Origin: UBA4416 sp040387475
GTDB lineage: Bacteria > Bacteroidota > Bacteroidia > B-17B0 > Aurantibacillaceae
Direction: 5' to 3'
Length of the DNA stretch: 64,000 bases
Assembly (NCBI GenBank): GCA_040387475.1
Contig: JAZKDT010000019.1
Span: 62,001-126,000, forward strand
Below, piece by piece: positions 1 through 10,905 of this stretch. The translations under genes were made by a program, and so were the position numbers. How positions within the stretch are numbered: position 1 is the stretch's first letter; every line of letters begins with the position of its first letter. Below the pieces are notes generated by a model. The model was not told the origin of the DNA and searched no databases. It saw only the letters and a program-made list of their open reading frames with translations.

Positions 1-2132
<2,132 letters not shown>

Positions 2133-2205
2133 GGATTGAGTGTTTAATTTAATTTAGTGAAACAAATTTGTAGTTTTTTTCTTCATAAACAAAACTGATA
2201 TTTAC

Positions 2206-2213
2206 TATATTTG
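2206..2213 (+). promoter_or_regulatory. Probable -7 element of the oxyR promoter
   Basis: TATATTTG matches the Bacteroidota -7 consensus TAnnTTTG exactly and lies 19 bp before the oxyR ATG. No TTG is found at the usual 17-23 bp upstream, so the promoter may be weak or activator-dependent. A start site near 2220 would fall inside the OxyR-type palindrome. Confidence 0.45.
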
Positions 2214-2214
2214 T

Positions 2215-2229
2215 ATAGATAAAATCTAT
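2215..2229. promoter_or_regulatory. OxyR-type operator between katG and oxyR
   Basis: ATAGATAAAATCTAT fits the classical OxyR half-site pattern ATAG-n-T-nnn-A-n-CTAT at every fixed position and is part of a 7+3+7 palindrome (2214-2230). It abuts the oxyR start codon and overlaps the expected oxyR transcription start, so binding should repress oxyR. An upstream CTAT (2205-2208) could be part of a second, degenerate half. Activation of the divergent katG from this site is an inference. Confidence 0.6.
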
Positions 2230-2232
2230 AGT

Positions 2233-3168
2233 ATGAATTTGCAACAGTTGGAATATATTATTGCCGTTGACCGCCTTAAGAATTTTGTGAAAGCCGCCGA
2301 GGCTTGCTTTGTTACACAAGCCACATTGAGTATGATGATCAAAAAGCTGGAAGAAGAATTAGAAGCGAAAGTATTTGATAGAAGTAAGCAACCTGTCAGA
2401 ACTACGGAGATAGGCCAAAAGATTATTCAGCAGGCCAGAAAGATCATTTCAGAGGCCAAATATTTAAAGGAAATAATAGCCGAGGAAAAAGGAATTGTAA
2501 CGGGGGAGTTAAGAATTGGTATCATTCCAACTTTAGCGCCTTATTTATTACCTTTATTTATCAAGCAGTTTATGACCGAGTTTCCTTTGGTAAAATTGAT
2601 TATTAATGAATACACAACCGATGTGATCGATCAAAAACTAAAAGCAGGTGAACTGGATGCCGGGATCCTTGCTACTCCCTTAAATGATCCCGGCTTAAAA
2701 GAGCAGGTTATGTTTTATGAAAAATATTTTTTATATGTGAACGCTAGGGAAAGAGGATTTGACAAACATTATGTGTTACCCAAGGATATTGATGTTAACC
2801 GGTTATGGTTGCTTGAAGAAGGGCATTGCATGCGTTCCCAGATTCTCAATTTTTGTACTTTAAAAAAACAAAAGGAGCTAGAGGAACAATTTCATTACAA
2901 CGCCGGTAGTATTGAAACATTACGGAACATGGTGGATACTAATTTCGGGATGACCATTATTCCGGAATTAGCAACCTTTAATTTGAATGTTTCGCAGAAA
3001 AAGCGCTTACGAATTTTTAAGACACCGTCGCCTGCCCGAGAGATTAGTATTGTAACGCATCGGGAATTTTTAAAAGCTACTTTGATCCAATCGTTAAAGG
3101 ATACGATATTATCTGTAATTCCTATGGAAATGAGAGCCGTTAAACAATTGAATGTTTTAGAAATTTAG
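2233..3168 (+). CDS. oxyR: Hydrogen-peroxide sensor OxyR (LysR family)
   Basis: LysR-type transcription regulator that senses hydrogen peroxide through a reversible disulfide. It has 311 residues, the normal family length. The N-terminal winged helix-turn-helix covers about residues 1-60 (LEYIIAVDRLKNFVKAAEAC onward) and the substrate/redox domain about 90-300. The diagnostic redox pair lies in EEGHCMRSQILNFC: Cys199 and Cys208, the same numbers as in Escherichia coli OxyR. Divergent katG and the OxyR-type palindrome next to the start codon support the role and suggest autorepression. The ATG is chosen because it directly begins the conserved MNLQQLEYI start. It converges with the next gene with only a few bases between the stops. 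Confidence 0.96.
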   Translation: MNLQQLEYIIAVDRLKNFVKAAEACFVTQATLSMMIKKLEEELEAKVFDRSKQPVRTTEIGQKIIQQARKIISEAKYLKEIIAEEKGIVTGELRIGIIPTLAPYLLPLFIKQFMTEFPLVKLIINEYTTDVIDQKLKAGELDAGILATPLNDPGLKEQVMFYEKYFLYVNARERGFDKHYVLPKDIDVNRLWLLEEGHCMRSQILNFCTLKKQKELEEQFHYNAGSIETLRNMVDTNFGMTIIPELATFNLNVSQKKRLRIFKTPSPAREISIVTHREFLKATLIQSLKDTILSVIPMEMRAVKQLNVLEI

Positions 3169-3171
3169 GAA

Positions 3172-4686
3172 CTACAGACTGTTCAGCTTCAATTCAAACT
3201 CAGTATTTGCCGTATTAGTTGTGAAACTAATGTATCCTGATTTTTTGTAAAAAAGCATCGAGGCTTTTTGCCCTTGCTCGGACTTTAGCAATATTTTATT
3301 TTCTAAACCTTTTTTAGCCATCGCAATATAATTATAAGATTTCGTGGCAGTCATTAGATCGGTTTTTTTCAGGAGATAAGACGAATTTCCTAAATCGTCC
3401 AAATCCGTTCGTATTACAAAGGGATTTAAGGGTTGCCTGTATTTGAATTTATCATATTCACCGATGTCACTTAAAATAAATTTGGCGTAGGTATCTCCTT
3501 TTACAAAACTTATAAAACCAGGAATAGCGTTCGTGCTGATCCAGAATTTAGAGGGGGTAAAAGAATAGTCAACATCATCCTGGCTTATTGAAATGTGCCA
3601 GGAGCTGTAATAGCAAAACATCAAAGGCTTGCTTTGTTCGTATATGTCGAGCCATACGTCAAAGTTATTATCTTTTAATTTTTTAAATTCTCTCACTTTT
3701 ACATGAAATGATTTTAGTCCTTCTACAGATTTTGTTTGTATTGGCATGGGAAAAGGTTTTTCCACTCTTGTTACCACATCACCCAAACTATCAATGCATA
3801 CTAAGAACAACTTGTGGGCTTTTGATTGGTTTGTAAAATTGAATGTTTTGTTTTTCAGATCGATCATTTGAGAGTCATAGATGCTGCCAATCACATCAAT
3901 GCTTTTTAACTTTTTATCAAAGGTGATATTTGACATTAGAAAATTCCGGGAATCGCCTTTCGCGCTCAGTTTACTGCCTCTGATTATTTCCCCGTTATTG
4001 GCATTAATACGCAATATCCATTGCCCTTTTTTTAAGCCATCAAATACCTGCGCATAAACAATAACCTGGCTACTGTCGGCGTACATTACCGATGCACGGT
4101 GTATGTACTTTCTCTCAAATGCAAATTGCCATTTATAATCGTATTCAAAAGGCTTTTTCATGTCCTTAACCTGATACTTTGATAAATAAAATTGTTTTCC
4201 TGAAGAGTCGGTGTTTGTTCTTATAGTATACAAATCTTCTTTAAATGTATATTTTTCGTCATCAAATGCAGCAAGCGAATTGATATGATTTGCATCATAA
4301 TCTTCTACCGAAGTTATCTTAGCCAGAGAATCATTTAGCCTCAGTAGGCTTACCATATTTTTTTGATTAGCTAATTGAAAATAAAAATTCAACACGTCAT
4401 GCAGGGTGTCTACACTAATCTCGAGGTAATCCGCGGTCGTATGTTTTCCAAGGTTATGTATAACACTATCTTTTAGCTGCAATTGATAGTTAAATGAAAA
4501 GCATTTGAACAGGAGATTGGATTTGGATTGCTCGTAGCCGTATACATATAGTTTTTGGTGATAAGAAAGCGTATTGGCTAATAACAAGGCNNNNNNNNNN
4601 GCTTGTTTTACACTTTGACTTTTCATGTGTATATGGCACAAAACTACCAGTAATGATATAGTAATTATGTGAAGCCTTTTACCCAT
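3172..4686 (-). CDS. Unknown secreted protein (contains a 10-N gap)
   Basis: About 504 residues; I do not recognise the family. The ATG at 4686 is preferred over an upstream TTG at 4695 because it leads straight into a signal-peptide-like stretch (GKRLHIITISLLVVLCHIH). The rest is rich in beta-strand-like segments with many Lys, Asp and Tyr and no membrane helix, suggesting a periplasmic or surface beta-rich protein of the kind common in Bacteroidota. No catalytic motif was seen. A 10-base N run (4591-4600) interrupts codons near residue 30, but the frame agrees on both sides, so its size is probably right modulo 3. It is convergent with oxyR and divergent from the M49 peptidase. Confidence 0.7.
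   Translation of the reverse strand: MGKRLHIITISLLVVLCHIHMKSQSVKQXXXXALLLANTLSYHQKLYVYGYEQSKSNLLFKCFSFNYQLQLKDSVIHNLGKHTTADYLEISVDTLHDVLNFYFQLANQKNMVSLLRLNDSLAKITSVEDYDANHINSLAAFDDEKYTFKEDLYTIRTNTDSSGKQFYLSKYQVKDMKKPFEYDYKWQFAFERKYIHRASVMYADSSQVIVYAQVFDGLKKGQWILRINANNGEIIRGSKLSAKGDSRNFLMSNITFDKKLKSIDVIGSIYDSQMIDLKNKTFNFTNQSKAHKLFLVCIDSLGDVVTRVEKPFPMPIQTKSVEGLKSFHVKVREFKKLKDNNFDVWLDIYEQSKPLMFCYYSSWHISISQDDVDYSFTPSKFWISTNAIPGFISFVKGDTYAKFILSDIGEYDKFKYRQPLNPFVIRTDLDDLGNSSYLLKKTDLMTATKSYNYIAMAKKGLENKILLKSEQGQKASMLFYKKSGYISFTTNTANTEFELKLNSL
4591..4600. other. Assembly gap, 10 N
   Basis: Ten unresolved bases inside the unknown secreted gene. The flanks (AACAAGGC before, GCTTGTTTT after) are nearly inverted copies of each other, so a small hairpin may have caused the gap. 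Confidence 0.99.
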
Positions 4687-4728
4687 TAAACACAAATATA
4701 ACCATTAATCAAACAAAGTAAAAACCGC

Positions 4729-4759
4729 TTGCAAAACACTGTTTTTTATGTTATTCTTG
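4729..4759 (+). promoter_or_regulatory. Candidate promoter of the M49 peptidase gene
   Basis: TTG (4729-4731), a 20-bp spacer, then TATTCTTG (4752-4759), one mismatch from TAnnTTTG. It would place the transcript start near 4766, 15-20 bases before the ATG at 4783. Confidence 0.4.
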
Positions 4760-4782
4760 TCACACTAAAACACACATGAACT

Positions 4783-6822
4783 ATGAATACAAAACATTTA
4801 ATTTTGCCACTTGCATTAGGATTTACACTTACTGTATCTGGTCAAACCAAAAAGCCTGCTATGGATAAATTCGAATATGTAAGCGAACAATTTTCTGATC
4901 TGCGCGTTTTGCGATACGAAATTCCGGGATTTGATCAGCTCACACTGCAACAAAAGGAGTTATTATATTATTTATCCGAAGCTGCATTAGCAGGAAGGGA
5001 TATGAGCTACGATCAAAATTATAAATATAATTTGACCATTCGTAAAACATTAGAAGCTATTATTTCGGGGTATAAAGGCGATGTAAAATCGGAGGATTAT
5101 AAAAAATTCTTAGTTTATACTAAGCGCGTTTGGTTTAGCAATGGTATTCACCATCACTACAGCAGTGATAAAATTATGCCTGAGTTCAGTCAAACATATT
5201 TTGCAAAATTAATAAATGAGTCTACAGCAGCGTTGCCTTTAAAATCGGGGGAAACTAAAGCAGCTTTTATCGCGCGGCTAACACCAATTTTATTTGATGA
5301 AAAAATCGCTGCTAAAAAAGTAGTATTGGATGCCACCAAAGATATGATTACAACATCGGCTGTTAATTTTTATGAAGGTGTTACTCAGGAAGAGGCCATT
5401 GCTTTTTATGAGAAAATGACTGATAAAAAAGACAAAATGCCAGTCATGGTTGGTTTAAATAGTAAATTGGTGAAAGAGAATGGAGTTATTGTGGAGAAGG
5501 TTTGGAAGGTAGGGGGCATGTACACCAAAGCTATCGAAAAGATTGTTTACTGGTTGGAGAAAGCAGTGACCGTTGCCGAGAATCCGCAACAAAAGGATGC
5601 ACTTGAAAAATTAGTTGTATTCTACAAAACGGGCTCGCTAAAGGATTTTGATGAATACAATATCGCCTGGGTAAAGGATACGCAGAGTGCTGTAGATGTT
5701 GTGAATGGATTTATAGAAGTGTACGAAGATCCATTAGGTAAAAAAGGATCTTTTGAATCAGTGGTTTCTATTAAAGATTTTGAAGCTTCCAAACGCATCG
5801 CTACCATTGGCGACAATGCGCAATGGTTTGAAGATAACTCTACCTTGTTACCTGAGCATAAAAAGAAAAATGTAAAGGGAATTTCTGCAAAGGTAATTAA
5901 TGCGGTTATGGAAAGCGGTGATTCATCACCATCCACGCCAATTGGTATTAATTTGCCAAACAATGAGTGGATCAGGGAAACACACGGTTCAAAGTCGGTT
6001 AATTTAGGAAACATTGTGGAAGCCTATGATCAGGCGGCCGGTGGAAGCGTTGTAAATGAATTTTATTATAATGATGCCATTAAAAAGAATGTATTAGCGT
6101 ACGCAGGTTTAGCAGATAAATTACATACGGATATGCATGAAGTAATTGGTCATGCCAGCGGACAAATTGAAGACGGTGTTGGACAACCTCATGAAACTCT
6201 GAAAAATTATGCATCGGCTTTAGAAGAAGGTCGTGCTGATCTGGTAGCTTTATATTATTTGATGGATCAGAAACTGGTTGATCTTGGAGTAATGCCGTCA
6301 TTGGATTACGGTAAAGCTTCTTATGATGAGTATATTACCAAAGGGTTAATGGTTCAGTTATCCCGGTTGAAGTTAGGAGATAATATAGAAGAAGCTCATA
6401 TGCGTAATCGCCAGATGGTTGCTGCCTGGGCTTATGAGAAAGGTAAAAAGGAGAACGTCATTGAGAAAAAGGTAGAAAATGGCAAGACTTATTTTGTGAT
6501 TACAGACTATTTAAAACTGCGTGTATTGTTTGGTGAATTGCTAAAAGAAATCCAACGTATCAAATCCCAGGGTGATTATAAAGCAGGAAAGGATCTTATT
6601 GAAAATTATGGTGTAAAGGTTGATCCGGCTTTACATGCTGAAGTTTTGGAACGTTATAAAAAACTGGCCATGGCGCCTTATCAGGGCTTTATTCAGCCTA
6701 AATTGGTTCCGGTAATGAAAGATGGCAAGATCATTAATGTAAAAGTAGAATATCCCACAAGTTTTACAACGCAAATGATGGAGTACGGAAAAAAATATAG
6801 CTTTTTGCCGGTCGAAAATTAA
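4783..6822 (+). CDS. Dipeptidyl-peptidase III family zinc peptidase (M49), secreted
   Basis: Zinc metallopeptidase that releases dipeptides from the N-terminus of short peptides. Its 679 residues match bacterial DPP III enzymes. An N-terminal signal peptide (LILPLALGFTLTVSG, cleavage near residue 21) sends it to the periplasm or outside, unlike the cytosolic animal enzyme. The M49 zinc motif HExxGH is HEVIGH at residues 452-457, and the second motif is EEGRAD at 481-486, providing the third ligand (Glu482 by family alignment). The usual Cys of the EECRAx motif is Gly here, which should not affect zinc binding. It stands alone between a divergent unknown gene and a bidirectional terminator shared with porU. 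Such proteins are sometimes mislabelled as dihydrofolate reductase in databases; nothing here supports that name. Confidence 0.9.
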   Translation: MNTKHLILPLALGFTLTVSGQTKKPAMDKFEYVSEQFSDLRVLRYEIPGFDQLTLQQKELLYYLSEAALAGRDMSYDQNYKYNLTIRKTLEAIISGYKGDVKSEDYKKFLVYTKRVWFSNGIHHHYSSDKIMPEFSQTYFAKLINESTAALPLKSGETKAAFIARLTPILFDEKIAAKKVVLDATKDMITTSAVNFYEGVTQEEAIAFYEKMTDKKDKMPVMVGLNSKLVKENGVIVEKVWKVGGMYTKAIEKIVYWLEKAVTVAENPQQKDALEKLVVFYKTGSLKDFDEYNIAWVKDTQSAVDVVNGFIEVYEDPLGKKGSFESVVSIKDFEASKRIATIGDNAQWFEDNSTLLPEHKKKNVKGISAKVINAVMESGDSSPSTPIGINLPNNEWIRETHGSKSVNLGNIVEAYDQAAGGSVVNEFYYNDAIKKNVLAYAGLADKLHTDMHEVIGHASGQIEDGVGQPHETLKNYASALEEGRADLVALYYLMDQKLVDLGVMPSLDYGKASYDEYITKGLMVQLSRLKLGDNIEEAHMRNRQMVAAWAYEKGKKENVIEKKVENGKTYFVITDYLKLRVLFGELLKEIQRIKSQGDYKAGKDLIENYGVKVDPALHAEVLERYKKLAMAPYQGFIQPKLVPVMKDGKIINVKVEYPTSFTTQMMEYGKKYSFLPVEN

Positions 6823-6840
6823 TTGGAAAAATTATTAATA

Positions 6841-6870
6841 AAAAAAGGGAAGATTTTCTTCCCTTTTTTT
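6841..6870. terminator. Bidirectional terminator between the M49 peptidase and porU
   Basis: GGGAAGA-TTT-TCTTCCC (6847-6863) flanked by A6 and T7 runs makes a hairpin with a U tract on either strand. It sits between two convergent stops, 6822 (+) and 6872 (-). An almost identical hairpin occurs at the far end of porU. Confidence 0.85.
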
Positions 6871-6871
6871 A

Positions 6872-9800
6872 TTAATTCAAAATTACCAGTTTTTCTATTT
6901 TTTCTGCTTTCTTTTTTGAGCCGTCTGTTACCGAGACTCTGTAAATGTATACGCCTCTCGCCAGCTTATCTCCAAATTCGTCTTTTCCATCCCATTCGAT
7001 ACCGGCAAACCGAAAGCCTTCATTATTTACGGTTTGATTAATTGATTTTACCACTTTACCACTAATCGTATAAATTTGAATCATTATTTTTAAGTTAATG
7101 CAACATTGATTATGTTCAATAAAAAAATTAGTTTTGGTAGTAAACGGATTTGGATAATTTAAGACATGAGTCAACGCCAAATCTGCCTGGCTCGATACCA
7201 CAAAATCAAGGTAGGAGGACGAGGCGTTATTTTGTACATCCCATACTTTTAAACTTAGGGTATGTTGCCCTTCCGGTAATTCATTCAAAGGGTATCTGAT
7301 TTTGCCGGACTGATAGGTATTTAGATCAGACACATAATAGTCGTTCAATACTAAAGCGTCTTTGCTTTTTTCATCGAGTATAGCAACAATGTCATGGCCA
7401 ATTCCTGTTCCAATAGTATTGATTCCACTAATATCCGAAACTTTAGCATATACCTTGGGGCTTTCATTAGTGAGTCCGCCTGATACAAATTTTTCATCGT
7501 TCATATACAAATTAATGAGTGGTCCGTTGTTATCACTCACAGCATTTGGATTAGACCCGCCAATTATAATTTTGTCGTAATAACCGTTGGCATCATGTAT
7601 GCCATTATGAGCGTAATAGCTTATTTTTCCAGCTCCAAAATTATAGGAAATATCTTTTGGAACTAAAAAGGAAAACGAAAATTCACCATTGATGACCTCG
7701 GATTTGCCTCTGTAAATACTATTTTTTTGTTGTAAAAAGCCTGTGGGGTAGGACCCTGAAAAGCCCGGACGTGGCGGGTCATTTCCTAAAGTAGTTACGG
7801 TTACCGCTTTATCAAAAACCGATGGGTAAACAACACCGTTGAAATTAGTTAATTTATTTCCACTCACATCGCCAACAAAACCTGTTACTGTAATTAATGA
7901 CAGCGCTTTTAAAGTGTCACTGGAGGTGGTATTGAGGGTTTGAGTATTGATGGTAGAGGTATAAACACGCTGTTCAGGATAGGATAATTTTAGAGCCGGA
8001 TCGCCTAAAATAACAAAGTTCATATACTGCTCGGCAAATCCAATGTCAATTTTTGTAAGTCGGTATAGATCTCCGATATGAGGCATTCTCCCATTAGCCA
8101 TTGGAATAAAAGCGTGGTTATAAAAGCAGGTATTTAATGTTAAGTTGGAAGATGAATAGGCAACTCTCACCGTTGTTATAAGGCCAATAGCACCTCCATT
8201 TTCATTTAAAAGACAGTATTCTCCGGCTGAAGTTCTATCCGGATCGTCAAATCTGCTAAATTCACAAGTTGCCGTTACAAATAAAGGCAGGTTGTTTTTG
8301 TTTTTCCAGTTTAGGATTTGAGAAACTTCTACTATGCGCTCTTCGGCCAATCCTAATTCGCCACCGTGGCCTGTGTAATTAACAATTAACGCGCCTTTCT
8401 CTACTCTTCGGTTTAAGTCGTCAACAGCAACCAGATACCTGTCTCCACCTGGCGTCGATGTTTGAACATATGAATCCAGGTATATTTTGTCCACATTGTA
8501 TCGTTTATTTCCATTGTAAACAATGCTTGCTAACGTATTTGCTTCATTCAGGTGGCCATTGCCATCTTCATCATCAGCTACAAAACATACCCAGTTACGC
8601 CAATCTCCCTGAGGATAGTCATTTTCAGTAGCACAGGATGATTCTATGGCATTTGCGTTAAAACTAAAATTTCGTTTGTAATAATTTTCTATTTTATTGG
8701 TTACCGCTATTGCTTCTGCTTTATTTTTAATTGGAAATCTACCCACGCCTATATCAACTATATCATCTGCAACTAAATCTCCTTCCGCATCATCCATCAT
8801 TCCAAAATAATCATCGCTAACATAGGATCTGGTAAATGATGCAGATTCCGGAGTTTCATAAGTTGGAATCAGGGCGGAGTTCGAGGAGATGCTAATGTCT
8901 TTATTTCTGTACGAACCATCGCCAATTAACAACAAGTATTTTGTGGCTTTATCCGGGTCAGATGGCCTTTTATAAAGCATTTTTACAAAATCCCTGATTG
9001 CTCCTATGTCAGGAGTGCCTGATGAAAATTCGTTATATACTTCCTGTGTTGTTGCAATAGCATATGTAAGTGTATCGTATTGCTGGTGGATGGCTGCTAT
9101 TCTTTGTGCTTCAGCAAGAAACAAGGGATGAGTGATGATGACAAAATCGGCTTGTTGCACACTGTGTAAATTTTGATTGGGAATAATGCCATATGCCTTG
9201 GGATTTAGAGCCTGGCTATTTGTAAAAATCGCATACTCTCTTAACGAATCCGATGTGCCTGTAAACTCCAACGTGTTTGAAATAGAATTATAAAGTTGGT
9301 CTTTAATCTCAAATGGATTGGTAATATCCCAGATAGTTGGAGGATTTGAATTGTTATTTGTAACGACGTACTTTGCGAAAGTATTAATGCCCAAAACTGT
9401 TTTTCTGTCCCGGAAAACAAACTGCGATTGACTAAAAATGAGATTTCTCCTGGCATTAAAAGTAATGTTGTCAAGCCAACCCGTGGCTTGTGAGGTCAAC
9501 TTTGACACCGAAACAGACAAATATGGCGAGCTTAGTAAACCGCCTTTGGAGTTGCTCCCCACATATCCAAAATCGGCCAGGTAGTAGGTTATAGATGTGG
9601 ATGCACATGAAATTGCAAATGTTCCTGTATTAAAGTTTACGTTATAGTTTGAAGCAGTTGCACTTCTCCCAAGGCAACTTGCCTGAACATATACGCTGTC
9701 ACCAATAGCTGCATCAGGAATTAAAAATGAGAAATTGTAGCTAGTGGTGACATCAAATTTTTCTCCATAAAATTCTCTACCGCTTTTTACTGGATTCATG

Positions 9801-10765
9801 ATATTTTGCTCATGAAAACCGTAGTAATCTTGTTTGTTAGTAGTTGATGTAGGTGTGTTTAAAAGAGATGCCTGAGAAGTAATCCTTTTTCCTATTCCTA
9901 TATCTGCCGTGATAAAGTAAAAAGAGGTGTCACTGAAATAATGAATTTGATGATCAACAGGCATTTTTGAGCCAGGTATATGTTTCCATGAGTCAGTACT
10001 TTGTCCATAAAACAGGATGTAGTCGGTTGCATCGAAAACACCATCGTTTTCCCCTACAATGGTAATGGCATTTTCTAACAGATCGTCATACCTAAATAGT
10101 GCATTTTTTTCCGGCATTAGTTTTCCTCCATTGCCATATATGCGAATGTTTCGGGGATCTGTATTGGCTACATCCAAACCTAAAGTAGTAAGCATTGCTT
10201 TATCTATTTTATAAACTCCATTTTGAGTTACAGCTATTTTATACCATTTACCACTTGATAAAACAGAGGAATTGGCTGCGGAAACCTTTTGATTTCTTTT
10301 GATTTGATTTTCATTTAAGGTAGTAGTATTTTGCTCATCCCACACAGGCGTGTAGCTTTCAAGGTATTCGTATTTATTAGTTTTTGAGTTTAATCGTATG
10401 GGCGTTACTTTTTTATATACAAATGTCTCTGATCGGGAGGTTCCGTATGAAGACGAGATTTCAAAATCAGAATTAATGAATGGTTTGCAAGCCATTATTT
10501 CTTCAAGCTCTTGCGTACTTAATTCACGTGTAATGCTATTTTCTATTTTAAAAGAAGGGGATGATGTGGTTACAAGGTGGCGATGTATAAAATAAGGCAG
10601 GTTTCCTTTTTTGGCATTGCGATGGGTAAATTTCAGGAAATCAGAACTGTCAGCATTGCTTTTATCATCTGTTTTTGGCAGCGGTTTTCGTGTTTGTGAA
10701 AAGCTAATAAAACTTGTATGGACAAGTATGATGCAAACAAGTTTTAATTTGATGGATGAAAACAT
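6872..10765 (-). CDS. porU: Type IX secretion system sortase PorU
   Basis: Cell-surface C25-family (gingipain-like) cysteine protease that removes C-terminal sorting domains from T9SS cargo and attaches the cargo to the outer membrane. It has 1297 residues from ATG 10765; an upstream in-frame ATG (10843) would put 26 residues before an otherwise normal signal peptide, so the later start is chosen. The caspase-like dyad is visible: His800 in NYTGHGGE and Cys834 in TATCEFSRFDDP. The C-terminal ~90 residues (YPNPF onward, ending GVYIYRVSVTDG...KIEKLVILN) form a sorting-domain-like fold that PorU itself retains. In many Bacteroidota porV lies directly downstream; here the downstream neighbour is a convergent peptidase gene, so porV must be elsewhere. 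It is bounded by terminators on both sides. Confidence 0.92.
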   Translation of the reverse strand: MFSSIKLKLVCIILVHTSFISFSQTRKPLPKTDDKSNADSSDFLKFTHRNAKKGNLPYFIHRHLVTTSSPSFKIENSITRELSTQELEEIMACKPFINSDFEISSSYGTSRSETFVYKKVTPIRLNSKTNKYEYLESYTPVWDEQNTTTLNENQIKRNQKVSAANSSVLSSGKWYKIAVTQNGVYKIDKAMLTTLGLDVANTDPRNIRIYGNGGKLMPEKNALFRYDDLLENAITIVGENDGVFDATDYILFYGQSTDSWKHIPGSKMPVDHQIHYFSDTSFYFITADIGIGKRITSQASLLNTPTSTTNKQDYYGFHEQNIMNPVKSGREFYGEKFDVTTSYNFSFLIPDAAIGDSVYVQASCLGRSATASNYNVNFNTGTFAISCASTSITYYLADFGYVGSNSKGGLLSSPYLSVSVSKLTSQATGWLDNITFNARRNLIFSQSQFVFRDRKTVLGINTFAKYVVTNNNSNPPTIWDITNPFEIKDQLYNSISNTLEFTGTSDSLREYAIFTNSQALNPKAYGIIPNQNLHSVQQADFVIITHPLFLAEAQRIAAIHQQYDTLTYAIATTQEVYNEFSSGTPDIGAIRDFVKMLYKRPSDPDKATKYLLLIGDGSYRNKDISISSNSALIPTYETPESASFTRSYVSDDYFGMMDDAEGDLVADDIVDIGVGRFPIKNKAEAIAVTNKIENYYKRNFSFNANAIESSCATENDYPQGDWRNWVCFVADDEDGNGHLNEANTLASIVYNGNKRYNVDKIYLDSYVQTSTPGGDRYLVAVDDLNRRVEKGALIVNYTGHGGELGLAEERIVEVSQILNWKNKNNLPLFVTATCEFSRFDDPDRTSAGEYCLLNENGGAIGLITTVRVAYSSSNLTLNTCFYNHAFIPMANGRMPHIGDLYRLTKIDIGFAEQYMNFVILGDPALKLSYPEQRVYTSTINTQTLNTTSSDTLKALSLITVTGFVGDVSGNKLTNFNGVVYPSVFDKAVTVTTLGNDPPRPGFSGSYPTGFLQQKNSIYRGKSEVINGEFSFSFLVPKDISYNFGAGKISYYAHNGIHDANGYYDKIIIGGSNPNAVSDNNGPLINLYMNDEKFVSGGLTNESPKVYAKVSDISGINTIGTGIGHDIVAILDEKSKDALVLNDYYVSDLNTYQSGKIRYPLNELPEGQHTLSLKVWDVQNNASSSYLDFVVSSQADLALTHVLNYPNPFTTKTNFFIEHNQCCINLKIMIQIYTISGKVVKSINQTVNNEGFRFAGIEWDGKDEFGDKLARGVYIYRVSVTDGSKKKAEKIEKLVILN

Positions 10766-10873
10766 TTTTAGTTTTGTTGGTGAATAATAAGGTTTCAACG
10801 CAAAAAAAACTAAAATATTGTAAATGGGGAATTGTAAAGACAAAATATAGGGATGAAAAAAATTATCGTTAAC

Positions 10874-10905
10874 GAAAAAGGGAAGATTTTATCTTCCCTT
10901 TTTTT
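10874..10905 (-). terminator. Terminator after the sugar dehydrogenase gene
   Basis: GGGAAGAT-TTT-ATCTTCCC (10880-10898) with A and T runs on both sides, directly after the stop of the upstream minus-strand gene. Eight base pairs, three-base loop. It isolates porU transcriptionally from the gene before it. Confidence 0.85.
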
